Shown: piece after piece, positions 30,278-40,739 of the stretch
Position numbering within the stretch: position 1 is the stretch's first letter
Layout of the letters: each line of letters starts with the position of its first letter
NCBI RefSeq assembly: GCF_017916325.1
Contig: NC_090169.1
Coordinates: forward strand, 1-64,000
DNA: 64,000 nt
Source: Leishmania martiniquensis
Taxonomy: Eukaryota > Euglenozoa > Kinetoplastea > Trypanosomatida > Trypanosomatidae
Reading direction: 5' to 3'
Translations under genes and position numbers: made by a program
The notes under the pieces: model-generated
Database searches by the model: none
Told to the model about the DNA's origin: nothing
The model's input: only the letters and a program-made list of their open reading frames with translations

Positions 30278-31060
30278 ATGAGGATGGCGAGCTCAGAAGC
30301 AGTCGTAAGCCCGCTGAGACCACCGTCTGCAGAGAGGGAAGACGGGAGTGACGAGGCGGTGACGAATACCCAGGAGCCATACTTTATGACCGGCAATGGT
30401 AACCTTGTGGATGGCGGTGTGACGGAGGCAATGGCAAGAGAGGTGTTAGAAGAACCCCCCGAAGAGATGCAGCGAAGGCATAAGAGCCTTTTGCTCGTGT
30501 ATCTGTGTCGATTGAAAGGTGCTGGTCGGCCGGGTCCAGTGCTCTTCGCGCCAACATGGGACTGCATTCCAGCCTTCCTATTCACGGCCATTACCCTCAT
30601 TGTGCTCGCCGTCATTGAGGCTTTCGGCCTAGCCCCTTACAATTTAGGTCTTCTTTCGTATCTTCCATCATTTGGCGCCTCCTGCTGCCTGGTGATGTGC
30701 CTCCTCTCCTCTCCCGGCGCGCAACCGCGAGCACTTATATTGTCTCACATCGTTAGTGCGTTTCTCGGAGTATCGTGGAGTCACATCACCAGCTCGTTGC
30801 CGAAGCCTCTCAGTCAACAACTAGCGTGTAGCTTTGCGGTCGGCATGATCACGGCTCTCATGATGCTAACGGGCGCGCTGCAGCCTTCTGCCTCGGCTAC
30901 TGCTTGCCTGGCCGCATTTCATATGTACGGCCAGCTGAAGGATGAAGGTTTCATGTACATGGTGACGCCAGCTACGATAGGCCCATGCGTGATCGTGTTT
31001 CTCGGCTGGGTTTTCAACAATCTCGTTCCATGGCGACATTGCTATCCGGTGTGGTGGTGA
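30278..31060 (+). CDS. HPP-family integral membrane protein (first of pair)
   Basis: A 260-aa protein. After a polar N-terminus of about 85 residues come four to five membrane segments carrying HPP-family landmarks: SFGASCCLVMCLLSSPGAQP (the FGAS and P-x-A-Q-P region), ALQPSASATACLAAF (in place of the family's HPP-type P-P-A-A motif), and the C-terminal NNLVPWRHCYPVWW. HPP proteins occur in bacteria, algae, plants and trypanosomatids; a plant chloroplast member has been linked to nitrite transport. Substrate here is unknown. The usual His-Pro-Pro is replaced by Gln-Pro-Ser. It is paired with the divergent HPP gene at 32700. Confidence 0.88.
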   Translation: MRMASSEAVVSPLRPPSAEREDGSDEAVTNTQEPYFMTGNGNLVDGGVTEAMAREVLEEPPEEMQRRHKSLLLVYLCRLKGAGRPGPVLFAPTWDCIPAFLFTAITLIVLAVIEAFGLAPYNLGLLSYLPSFGASCCLVMCLLSSPGAQPRALILSHIVSAFLGVSWSHITSSLPKPLSQQLACSFAVGMITALMMLTGALQPSASATACLAAFHMYGQLKDEGFMYMVTPATIGPCVIVFLGWVFNNLVPWRHCYPVWW

Positions 31061-32699
31061 GGAGACCGCAACACCGACGAATCTCCCTCCGGTACGGAGC
31101 TCAACCAGCCACGTGGGAGAGCTCGCAGCCGCATTGCTTACATGTCTGTGTGTGTGTCCGTGCGCAATCTCCCCCATCATTCCATTCCTTACTCTACTGA
31201 GATTCGCAGCTGCAGCGCAGTACCTCCTACTTCCCATCTGCTCGAGGTCTGAAGGAGAAGGCGAGTTTCTACTTCGCTCCTCTTATCATGAAGCACGCCA
31301 TATGCGAAAGGGCAAGCAGCCGTACCGGTACCCTGGCATGCCGCCCCACTTTTTTTCTGCTCGTCTGTGACGTTCCTACTTCCGGCGCCCCCTTTGCTAC
31401 TCCATTCTTTTTCGTCCCCTTACTTCATTCATTCGTTACCTCGACACTCTTGAGAGCTAAGCCGTTCCCTAGCGTGATTATGAGTGAGTACCTTTTTTTT
31501 CATCGGAGTGTTTGCTGTGATAACTATTAATGATGCTCCATTCGTGCTCCCACTGCCTCCAGCCTTTTCTTGCAGCTGAGTCGTTCTCCACCTGCTGGAA
31601 AGCTCTTTTTCTCCTTTTTTACCGCCCTGGAGGAGGATGGGGGACCAAGCGTCGCCTTAACACGCCCTCCTCCTCCCACAAACGATCGCTTACGTCATGA
31701 ACGTGGAGCGCTTATTATCGTTCGCTGTTGCTGCTTATTCGAATGCACGTGAGCCGATCTTTTTTTTTCCTTTCTCCTGCGAGCACGTTCGGCAAGTACA
31801 AAAGAGCGAGGGGGAGATAGCGAAGTGATTTCACGGTGAGGAGGGAGCCGAAGTACTCTGCCCCGCGGCCATGGCATCGTTCACCCGCCACGCACCACCT
31901 TTTCTCCCCGTTGTGCTCTCCGGGCCATTTCTGATCTCGATGAAGCGAGTCGCTCTAACTGGTCGCTTCCCCTCCGCCCCCCTCCCTCCCTGTATTGCGC
32001 GTCGCGGCAGGAGTCCATGAGCGGCGGAAAGGGGGTGCCCTAACGGCTAACTGTTAGTGAGCGGTGCTGTCCGTTGATGCCTCGAAGACGGAAGCGTTCT
32101 CACGGATAGCGTTTCCAGCACGAGAGAGGTACCGCGTGCGCGGCTGGAGGGTTACCGGATTGGCGGACTTCTCCAGGGAAATGGGGGGAACCCGCGAGCT
32201 GAGTGGGGTTGGGCGGCGTGCATTGGATAGCATGATGCTTACGCTGCTACTAGCGTAGCCACTTTCGCTCTACAGATCTGTGCAAACTGATTCCGTCGAC
32301 TGCTCATAATTTCACACACACAAAAAGAATACGAGACGAGCTGATGCGTGGGCAGAGCGCTTTGGCAGGACTTGGAGGACTAGGGCCGACGCACAGGGCG
32401 GTCATGGCAATTGTGCACGCAGAGGGGTGCTTGTAGACGAGAGGCCTGCTGCGATTGTGGCGCTCATCGATGTCCACCTGACCGTCATGAAGGCGCGCTG
32501 CGCCACCGATGGTTTTTGCGTTTTGCGTGGGCATCCATCATAGCGCTTACCCCTGCGTGCGCTGACGTTCGCTTCTCACTTCCTTGGCGCTCTTTTTTAT
32601 ATATTTGGTGGACAGTCTCCACGCACTATACGGTGTGGGGGCCTAGGCAGCCGCGCCTGCACAGAGGTAGGCGAGCTTGTTGTCTTTAGGCGCCTGCCA
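31061..32699. other. Intergenic region between the two HPP genes
   Basis: About 1.6 kb with no supported gene. It contains the first copy (31748-32233) of a 486-bp repeat. A probable splice acceptor AG at 32614-32615 follows a pyrimidine stretch (CTTCTCACTTCCTTGG, then CTCTTTTTTAT), about 85 nt before the ATG of the second HPP gene. Confidence 0.6.
31748..32233 (+). repeat. 486-bp repeat, copy A
   Basis: This block, from CGTGAGCCGATC (then nine T) to GCATTGGATAGCAT, recurs at 56285-56770 with the same length and no difference that I could see. It is unique sequence otherwise and carries a polypyrimidine stretch at the left, an open frame of up to 56 codons at the right and no recognisable gene. 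Flanks on both sides are unrelated between the two copies. It may be a mobile short element or an intergenic segment moved by gene conversion. Confidence 0.9.
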
Positions 32700-33635
32700 A
32701 TGCCCTTACGCGGCGAAGTAGCTTCAGCTAAGGCCAGCGGGCAGCCTACTCACAATGACACCACTTCCGGCATGATTGAATGGAAGCGTGGGGCTGACGG
32801 CGCAGACGCCCCGCCTCGCGCAGAGTGCTACGTTTTCGTGGGCGTTGACGGTATGCGGATGCCCAATCCAGCTGTTTCCGAGCGGTGCATGCGCGAGCAG
32901 TGCTCTGAGATGCTGCAGGACACCACGAACGTGCCTGAAGCAGCTAATGGAAGCGATTCAGAGCTTGCGAACAAGGAGACAGGTGTAGGCGCGACTGCAG
33001 ATGCGAAAGGCGAGAAGGAACCGCTGCGTAGGCGGCCTTTGGTTAGCCGACTTCTTGGCTGGTACTGGAGGCGTCTCACGGGCTGCAACCAGTCGTTAAG
33101 CGTCTACGGCATTTATCCCTCCTGGGATCAGCTTATCGCGTTCACCTTTACCTGCTTGACTTTAATTTTGCTCGGTCTGGTCGAGCACTACGGCATTTAC
33201 CCACTGCTAAACCACACACTCTCCGTCTTCTTTCCCGCCATCGGGGCTTCATGTACCCTCGTGTACGCCGCCCCCAAGTCGCCGATGGCGCAGCCGAGGA
33301 ACATCATTGTGTCACACGTCACCGCAGCTATCATTGGAACTGCGCTCGCAAACGCGTTCCGCACGGTGAAGGAGCAACCGTTTGGACAGCACTGTGCCGG
33401 CGCACTCGGCGTGGCGCTTCATCTCGTGCTCATGATGCTCACAAACACAATGCACCCGCCCGCCAGCGCCACTGTTATAACCGCCGCTACGGCGAAGATA
33501 AATGCTTACTATCACGACGAAGGCTTCCTCTTCGTCATTTGCCCTGTGCTTTTCGGTGCTGTGTTCACAACGGTGTGTGCATGGCTGCTGAACAACCTTG
33601 TACCTTCACGGTCTCCCTACCCTCAGTACTGGTAA
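32700..33635 (+). CDS. HPP-family integral membrane protein (second of pair)
   Basis: A 311-aa protein. The polar N-terminus (about 135 residues) is longer than in the upstream paralogue. The membrane domain shares the same landmarks: AIGASCTLVYAAPKSPMAQP, NTMHPPASATVI and NNLVPSRSPYPQYW. Unlike the first gene it keeps the true His-Pro-Pro that names the family. The pair looks like an old tandem duplication: the membrane cores align, but the N-termini do not. Transport function is inferred only from the family. Confidence 0.92.
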   Translation: MPLRGEVASAKASGQPTHNDTTSGMIEWKRGADGADAPPRAECYVFVGVDGMRMPNPAVSERCMREQCSEMLQDTTNVPEAANGSDSELANKETGVGATADAKGEKEPLRRRPLVSRLLGWYWRRLTGCNQSLSVYGIYPSWDQLIAFTFTCLTLILLGLVEHYGIYPLLNHTLSVFFPAIGASCTLVYAAPKSPMAQPRNIIVSHVTAAIIGTALANAFRTVKEQPFGQHCAGALGVALHLVLMMLTNTMHPPASATVITAATAKINAYYHDEGFLFVICPVLFGAVFTTVCAWLLNNLVPSRSPYPQYW

Positions 33636-34870
33636 CGCGTCTACGACAGCACAGGAACGCTGCTTTTCTCTTTCGCTTGGTTGCGCTTACCGGATAAGCG
33701 GCTCTCAGCATCGTATCTACTGGATACGGGATGACATTGGGGCACTCTCACGCACAGAAGCGCGCGCACACGCATGCATTGATGCGCGCCGCCTGTGGAG
33801 GGAGACGCGCGTGTGATGTGTCACGGGAGCAGGAGAGACGGCGCAGCCTGGGCGGTGAGCAACTCGAAAGGGGGGAGTGTGCAGGAGGTCTGATGAGGGG
33901 CTTGGCGCCGAGATTTGTACGAAGCATTGCCTGCCTTTAATCACACCTCGCCTCTTTCTCGCTTCTCTCAGATTTGGCTCCGTATCCTTAAGCTGCGTTC
34001 CTTATGTCATTGGGAAGGTTTGGGGTAAAGCGACTGCGATGGGCATTGCCCGTGATGGAAAGGACGCATCATGGCCGTACACACCCTGTGCAAGGAGGAC
34101 GGTCTCTGGACGGCGAATGTGACGATGCTTTCACGCTGCTGCACCCCTGCCTGCTGGTGGCGGGCAATCCCACTGTACAACGTGCCGGCTTTCTCTTTGC
34201 GAGAGGAGTTCGCCTTCCGCACCGAGTACACGGCAATGCAGTGGCGAAGTGGAGGCCGCGCACTGCCACCTGCACAAGGTATTTGCTTATGCTTCGGTGT
34301 GTCTACTTGTGCGCGTGTGTGTGTGTACGCGAAGCTACTTGGCAAAACGAAGGACTGCACCTCTCCCGTATTTCCCTCTCCGCCTCAACGCCGGCTGTTG
34401 CTTTGCACTGTCGAGGAGAAAACAAGTGGCTTTTTCAATAATGTCACCGACTCTGCAGACCGCAGGGGCAGAGGAGGCCCGCTCCCTCTGCGCGTGCCAT
34501 CCCCGTTGCGTTTGTGACTGCTTCTTTCCCCCTGCTCTTTCTTGTTTGCGAGGGTGCTCGTGAGAGCAATCGTGGGCCAGCCTGTTGCTCTCGCTAGCGG
34601 TAGTGATCGCTCCCCCAGTCCCTAAGTGCTTGAGCATAATTGTTTTCCCATGAGAGAATGCAACGCATGCAGAGCGTAATTTTGCCTTGTAATCAGGAGA
34701 GCGTATTTCGTAGCTCTCTGTCGCTGCACAGTTTCCAAGCAGTCGCGCAGTCTTCACAAGCGTCTGGTCGTCAGCTTCTTCGATAGCTGTGACCAAAAGA
34801 AAAAGACCGGACCGCGCACCCTGGCGGTGTCTCGGAGCAATTTGAGAGGGAGGGGCTCGTTACAGGCGTG
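33636..34870. other. Intergenic region HPP2 to PCI protein
   Basis: About 1.2 kb. A pyrimidine-rich stretch around 34515-34552 may serve trans-splicing. Overlapping open frames on both strands here lack protein-like composition. Confidence 0.55.
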
Positions 34871-36658
34871 ATGGATGCTCATACCACAGCGATGCCATGT
34901 CTACAGAGGCACGCGCGCCTTAGCGCGAGTTTCTTGGCTAGCACCGACGACCGCGAGGCCCAGGGTGCACTGTCACGGTTGCTTCAGTACCTTTCTCATC
35001 AGAGCTGCAACTTGAGCGAGGTAGAAGCGCTGGAGCAGTGGTGTCGCAAGCAGGGCAACGAGGGACGGTGGCAGCAGTGTAGCGGTGAGGTGACTGCGGC
35101 CGTGAAGGGGCGTGTTTCAGAGCGGGCGCGCGTGCTCTCTGAGGCTGTGGCGAAAAGGCAGGAGCTGCTCATGGTGAATGCGCGAAACCCTGGGGAACCC
35201 GCCGCCTATCGCTCCTGCGGCGCCTTTGACAGCGGGCGGAGCGGGACAGCAACACTGGTGGAGTGGTGGCACCTAAGTGAGGATGATCCATGGCGCTTCT
35301 CTGCGGCAGCGGCCTGCCCGCATACGACGTGGCGCGAGTGTGATGGGTACCGGTTTATCTGTCTGAGGGAGGCACTTGTGTTGGTGGGGCCATACCTCGA
35401 CCTGATGCGGCAGGCGGCCGCCATGGGCGACTGGGAGGGCGTGTCTCGTTTCTTTGTTGAGGCAACGAACTATGTTCACCAGGCCTCCTTGAGAGAAGAT
35501 CCGGCGTCCATATTTGGGTCCCTAGAGCTCTCGCGACTGCACGTTACACTAGCCTTTGCCAGCCGAGGCGGGGTCGCCTCAGTAGAAAAGGCGCTACAAT
35601 CGGTGGGGGTAAGCGACAATATGCGGCAAGCTGCGGCACTCCTTGACAAGCTTGGCGCGCAGGAGCGAGACACGGCGGGGCTGCAAGTGTCACCGGATAT
35701 GCCCGCAGCCTCAGTTTCCAAAGTGCAGGCGTACTGGCGCTTGACACTCTCGTACAGCGCCTTCTTCAACACTGTCGCCGCCTATGTGGACGGTTCATTG
35801 GGAAGGTTCGAAGAATGTGCCAAGGCACTGGTAGGGGATGCAACAGGCACGAGAGGTTGCCTGTGGGGAGCCTCGCGGTATCCTAACATCCACTTTTTCT
35901 TGCCAGAGTCTACTGCTAGAGTCAAGCAGCCCGCCGCTCAGCCAGGCCAACCCAAGGCGGAGCTGGACGCGTGCACCGTGTTGTCGGCTCTTTTTCCCTT
36001 CTCCTCCAACTATGTCCGAGCCACCGCCTCGGACTACTATCTGGATGAGTTTGCGCCCTTGGTCATACGCATCATTGCTCCTGCGTCATCTTTTAGCACT
36101 CTGGTCCTGTTGTCAGCCCTTGGTACTCTTCCGCTTCATGTGGCTCTCACACAGTTGCGCACGTGCGTAGAGCTGCGGGAGGTTTACGAAGAAAGCAGCA
36201 AGCTCACCAGTCTTCTCGATGCTCTGTGGCGCGGACAGCTGGGAGTGGCGTGGGGGTGCGCTAAAGAGGCAGCTGCCCTCTACTTGACCTGTGAACCTCT
36301 CGTGCACCCCTCCATCACGAGGAAGCTGCTGCAATACGTCAAACGCAGTTTCTGCTTCCATTACCTGCGTTTGCGGCGGAAAGCGCTCATGGCCGATGCG
36401 GCAGCAGAGTTGGGGTTCGAGTCACCCGAGGATGTCGCGGAGACGGCGGCCGCCCTTATCTCTGATAATTGCATCGATGCACGCATTGACTTGGTGAGTG
36501 GGGCGATTTGCAGCAATGAAGCGGATTGCGATAAAAGTGAGGCATCGGTGAAGGCCGAGGCAGCCGCGCGTGCCACGTTGAGTTTCGCGGCGCTGAACAT
36601 GCAGTTTATGTGCTTGTCAGCGGAGCGCAACCTGGCCGCTTTTCCAGATGTTGGATGA
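34871..36658 (+). CDS. PCI-domain protein, COP9 signalosome subunit 1 / Rpn7-like
   Basis: A 595-aa, mostly helical protein. The middle (about 150-450) resembles the helical repeat of CSN1/Rpn7 proteins. The C-terminal part (about 475-555; AADAAAELGFESPEDVAETA-like layout, then a short beta-rich segment) resembles the winged-helix half of a PCI domain. PCI proteins build the scaffold of the COP9 signalosome, the proteasome lid and eIF3; CSN1 (GPS1) fits best by length and position of the PCI. This is recognition of a pattern, not a close match. The frame opens with GTG (34868) directly followed by the ATG at 34871, which I take as the start. Confidence 0.68.
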   Translation: MDAHTTAMPCLQRHARLSASFLASTDDREAQGALSRLLQYLSHQSCNLSEVEALEQWCRKQGNEGRWQQCSGEVTAAVKGRVSERARVLSEAVAKRQELLMVNARNPGEPAAYRSCGAFDSGRSGTATLVEWWHLSEDDPWRFSAAAACPHTTWRECDGYRFICLREALVLVGPYLDLMRQAAAMGDWEGVSRFFVEATNYVHQASLREDPASIFGSLELSRLHVTLAFASRGGVASVEKALQSVGVSDNMRQAAALLDKLGAQERDTAGLQVSPDMPAASVSKVQAYWRLTLSYSAFFNTVAAYVDGSLGRFEECAKALVGDATGTRGCLWGASRYPNIHFFLPESTARVKQPAAQPGQPKAELDACTVLSALFPFSSNYVRATASDYYLDEFAPLVIRIIAPASSFSTLVLLSALGTLPLHVALTQLRTCVELREVYEESSKLTSLLDALWRGQLGVAWGCAKEAAALYLTCEPLVHPSITRKLLQYVKRSFCFHYLRLRRKALMADAAAELGFESPEDVAETAAALISDNCIDARIDLVSGAICSNEADCDKSEASVKAEAAARATLSFAALNMQFMCLSAERNLAAFPDVG

Positions 36659-37530
36659 CTGTGCCAACGGAGCATCGTGGCTGGGAACACAAGTGAGCGG
36701 GATGGGAAACTGCGCATCTGGGCTGATGTTCAAGGGAGACTCGTTTCCTCAGTCGGCTGAATCGTGGCCTTCTGAGGATGTTTTCTTATTGGTGTGTGCG
36801 CGTGTGTGTCGAGCTTTGCCATGGCTGCTGCTCTACACCTCCCTCGTGACTTTTCTTAGCTGCTGCTTTTGCCCTGGCCCTTGGTGAGCTGGGCATGCTC
36901 TCCACAGCTCAGCAAACTGCAGAATATTGATGGCTTGGGGCGGCGTCAGCATGGATCTGTTTCTCAGGTGCTCGCCTCGGGTAGATCGGCGCTCTCCCTC
37001 TCCCTCTTGTCATTCTTTGTTTGTGTGTGGTACACCTGTGCTTGGCACTTGTCACTCTCTTTCGCGTGCAGCTCTTCTCCTTCTCGTCTTCTTGGGGAAT
37101 CGTATTGAAATGCTCTGACATGCCGACGAAGCGTGTGCAAGCCATAGATTCTCCGCGTTGTGACGAGAGGGGCAGCGCAGGCCGCACGGGCGCCGGAAAC
37201 GTACCGGCTTGTGGGCCTCACACGCCAGTACGCCAAGCGAAGTTGGTTCGAGTGCGTGCCCTAGAGTACGATACATTTTACAGTAGCTGCCGGAAGCTCT
37301 CATGCATGCACCCAGCCTTTGTTCTTGGTCACCTCCCTTACCCACTCCTCGCCTTCCTACTATCGCCTTCCCTGAGGTAGAGTGGTTGTCTGTTGCCGTG
37401 TCTGGGTGTCCGCGCCTGGCTACTCCTCACCGCCTTGTTCCATGTCGTTGAAGGTAGCCTCGGCCGCCGAGACGGTGCTACCCAGCGCTTTGGATTCCGC
37501 ACACGGACAGGGAGCTGTGAGCGTTGACGA
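36659..37530. other. Intergenic region upstream of PrimPol
   Basis: About 870 bp without a supported gene. Pyrimidine tracts at about 37060-37090 and 37318-37374 could direct trans-splicing of the next mRNA; the second is followed by AG at 37375-37376. Confidence 0.55.
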
Positions 37531-39921
37531 ATGCGTTTAAGCTCACGGCGCTCTTGTGTCGCTTCTTTCGTTCAACGGCTACTCTGGGTTTCACGCTTGT
37601 TTGTCATCTCGCTGCGCCACCTCGGTGAGGCCGCCATGCCTCTGCGAAAGGCTGCTCGCGTCGAGGTGGCAGCGCCTGCTGCTGCGCCTTCCACCGCCAG
37701 CGTCCGCAGAGAAGGTGGCGATGATACGGACCTCGACGGCGACGGGTCCTGCAACTCCATCAATCCATTGTTCGTTCTATCTGGCCCTCGCGGAAGAGCC
37801 ATCAACCCGCGCAGCAGTGACCGCCAACTCAACGCTCTGATTGACATAGTCGATGACTCCGCCCTTCAGGTTCTGAGCGATGCGTGGAGTGCGGTTAGTG
37901 TGCCGGCAGATCAGTACTGGCGCAGCCCCCAACATCTCGGAAGAGGGAATTTCGCGGCAATGCTCTCGAAAAAGACGTCCTTGTTGCCAGCTGCTTCGTT
38001 GGGGCCACGTGTGCCGAACCCCCTTCGTCTGCACTCATCATTCTACCCTACGCGCGCTGAGGCGCTGGCGGCGCGTGGCTACGCCTCCCATCGTGGTCTC
38101 GTCCCTCTCGCCCTTGACCGCAGAGGGGGCTCGGGAAGTAAACTCTTTAACGTTCTTCCACAATGGAGTGCCAACGCACTCGGGACTGGCGAATCGTCCG
38201 CGGAGTTTTCGGCGCGCATTCGCTACGGCAGCGCTGTCGCCGACTTTGTCAGCGCCATACCCCACAAGCAGGACCGAAACCTGTACGCGTTGGTGGATGA
38301 GTCGTGTCCGGTGGATCCTTACTTCGACCTAGATTTTTCGTACGACCCGGCACACGACGTTGCGAGCGATGCCTTGCTCCTGCAACGCTGCGGTGGGGAC
38401 AAGGAGGCGGCGTCGGCTACCGCCTTTTCTGCAGAAGCAGTGGAGACGGTGCTGCTCACAGCTCTCACAGCTCTTCGCCGGGAGGTAGAGCGTGAGTTTG
38501 AAGCAACGGTGGCGGAATGCCTGGTGCTAACAAGCAGCTTTCAAACAGTGCGGAGCTCAGACGCCCCCTGCGCGCCGGCCACCTTGGAGCAGTTAAAGCT
38601 GAGCTTTCACGTGCACTTCCGTTTATCTGACAGAGCCGTGCTGCAGTCTGTTGGAGAGATGCACAGCTTCATGTCTCGACTCCGTGCACAGCTTCAAGCG
38701 GAAGAGGCGGCAGCGGCGACATCGCCCTCGTTGGAGGGCTCTGCGGGAGGAAGAAGTGGAGAAATACAGCAGGCTAGCCTGCTGCTGCGATGCGTGGACT
38801 TCGGTGTGTACACGCGGTGGCGTGCCTTTCGTCTACCGTACAACGTCAAGGCGTGCGCTGCTGCGGAGTCTAGTGCGGTGGCGGACGGCACTGGCGATGA
38901 CCTGCTGGAGGAGCAGCTTCGGCAGCTGGGCATCACCTTGCCCGATAACCAAGTAGGCAGGGCGGCTCCGCGCGTGCTGCAGAGCCTCCTCCTCGCCGCA
39001 GACGTTGCGACTTGCAAAGCGCAGAGGTACTTGATCCGGCGGTTGGAGCAGCACTTTCGTTTTTTGCTCCCCATCTTGCCAGGAGTCACTGAGCTGACAT
39101 CAGCTGCACTGGCAGAGTTTCTCTCCCCGCTGATACCTCTGCAGGTTCGAACGGCAGCGGCAGCGATGAGCAGGTTCGCTTCCGCTGGTTCCTCAGAAAA
39201 GCACGTCGTGAGTGCGTGGGTTATGGAGCTTGCCTGCATCGTGCGGGATGCCTCCATGCTGCCGTGCTCCCACGAAGACGGTGCAGCCAAGGAGGCAGCG
39301 AGCACTTCATCCTTTCGATTACTCCGCGACGAGGCCGCTGTCAATGTCGCCGCTGCAACGGCGTCTGCGCAGGCCGGTAGCAGTCCTTTTGATGTCCCGC
39401 CACCTCCCATGCCACGGAGTGTGCGGGTGCGAGTCGAGGAGGCTGGAATGAAGAAGCTGCTTGCGGAAGTGTTTTGGTGCGTAGCACCAGAGTACGGCGG
39501 TTCACAGTCTCTTGCGCGAACCTCACCGGCAGCGGATGCGTGGGACTCACCCTCGGCGACGCACCCCATTACGCCAGAGCGCATCAACGCGCATTACGAA
39601 GACTCGATCCGAGCCTACTACGTCTTCCAGAAGCAAAACAAATACTGTATTCGCCTGCACCGAAATCATAAGTCAACGTTTGCCCAGCTGTACTTGACAT
39701 TCGGCTCCATCAAGATCCGCTGCTACGCAAACGACTGCTGCGACCGGTGCTGCATCATTCCGTGGGAAGCGCCAGAGAACCCGAAGTCGGGGCCGCAGCA
39801 CCACGCCGGATTTCCTAGGTATGAACGTCTCTTGGAAATCCGCAATGCACTCTTTCCGCCTCTGTCGGCGGAGGAGCTGGTCCGCCGCTACGGCACGAAG
39901 GTTTTGCAGCACGTGACATAG
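37531..39921 (+). CDS. PrimPol-like primase-polymerase (PPL)
   Basis: A 796-aa archaeo-eukaryotic primase-fold enzyme. All three catalytic motifs are visible: motif I YFDLDF with Asp266 and Asp268, motif II SFH at 358-360, and motif III Asp423 in VDFGVYTRWRAFRL, the hallmark of the PrimPol group. A C-terminal UL52-type zinc motif is present as Cys706, His713, Cys731 and Cys736, a spacing close to human PrimPol. Such enzymes restart stalled forks and bypass DNA lesions; trypanosomes have two, PPL1 and PPL2. Motif I is DxD, where human PrimPol has DxE. The protein is longer than human PrimPol owing to an N-terminal extension of about 130 residues and Ala/Ser-rich inserts. The first 35 residues are basic and hydrophobic, so a mitochondrial presequence, or a start at Met36 (37636), is possible. 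Confidence 0.9.
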   Translation: MRLSSRRSCVASFVQRLLWVSRLFVISLRHLGEAAMPLRKAARVEVAAPAAAPSTASVRREGGDDTDLDGDGSCNSINPLFVLSGPRGRAINPRSSDRQLNALIDIVDDSALQVLSDAWSAVSVPADQYWRSPQHLGRGNFAAMLSKKTSLLPAASLGPRVPNPLRLHSSFYPTRAEALAARGYASHRGLVPLALDRRGGSGSKLFNVLPQWSANALGTGESSAEFSARIRYGSAVADFVSAIPHKQDRNLYALVDESCPVDPYFDLDFSYDPAHDVASDALLLQRCGGDKEAASATAFSAEAVETVLLTALTALRREVEREFEATVAECLVLTSSFQTVRSSDAPCAPATLEQLKLSFHVHFRLSDRAVLQSVGEMHSFMSRLRAQLQAEEAAAATSPSLEGSAGGRSGEIQQASLLLRCVDFGVYTRWRAFRLPYNVKACAAAESSAVADGTGDDLLEEQLRQLGITLPDNQVGRAAPRVLQSLLLAADVATCKAQRYLIRRLEQHFRFLLPILPGVTELTSAALAEFLSPLIPLQVRTAAAAMSRFASAGSSEKHVVSAWVMELACIVRDASMLPCSHEDGAAKEAASTSSFRLLRDEAAVNVAAATASAQAGSSPFDVPPPPMPRSVRVRVEEAGMKKLLAEVFWCVAPEYGGSQSLARTSPAADAWDSPSATHPITPERINAHYEDSIRAYYVFQKQNKYCIRLHRNHKSTFAQLYLTFGSIKIRCYANDCCDRCCIIPWEAPENPKSGPQHHAGFPRYERLLEIRNALFPPLSAEELVRRYGTKVLQHVT

Positions 39922-40739
39922 TGCATGCGGTGCAGGCGTGGGCGGTAAGATGATGCAGACGGAAGCACACTTGCATGGGCAAGAGCCCACAGTGTCATTC
40001 GCGCTGACCTCTTTCGTCAGCCACGCAGCCCACACATTTTCGACCCTCCTGTATTAGAGTAGATGCACGCCCTCCGACCTTGGCAGCCACCGTTCGACTT
40101 GACCATTTCTCCCTTTTCTTGCCGCACATACACCGATCCGCGCACAACCTCGCGCGGTCCTTCTGCGGCAGGATGAGGGGGCGCGAGGGCAGCCCGTACG
40201 TGGACAAGTTTAGTCACTACTCTCTTCCACCTCTCGGCTGTTCGGGTATGCGTGTTTGGACTGTTGTGGACACTGTTAGTGTAAACTCAACAGTTTCACG
40301 CACCTGTACTCAGTGCGCTTTCCCCTTTCATGCTAGCTAACTTTTTTCATCGGTCCAGGTCGCTGCTAAACTTGCAGCAGCTCTGTGTCCTTGTCGCGCC
40401 GCACCATCAAGAATGGAAGCGCGCACCATGCAAGCTGATCGCCGTTCGGCAGGGCAGGGCAGCGGAAGCGCCGCTCTACAGCGCAGCCGCGCTAATCATC
40501 TTTTTTTTCCGCGAAGCCCCTCTCTTTCTCTCTTCTTTGCCCTTTCCACGTTGTCTTGGCGCTCCGACGCTTTCCCTCGGCGCACTCACTACCACTACTA
40601 ATACTACATTGCACGTCGCCACATGTGCGTGCTACCGCCTTCCGTGTTTATGCGCTGTAATATTGCTGAAAGGATTTTATTTCACCTCTCGGCTCCCCGT
40701 TCCTTGACTTCCCCATCCTCACCCCGACTTTGATCGACC
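39922..40739. other. Intergenic region PrimPol to adenylate kinase
   Basis: About 820 bp with no supported gene. A pyrimidine tract at about 40515-40550 lies upstream of the adenylate kinase start. Confidence 0.55.
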
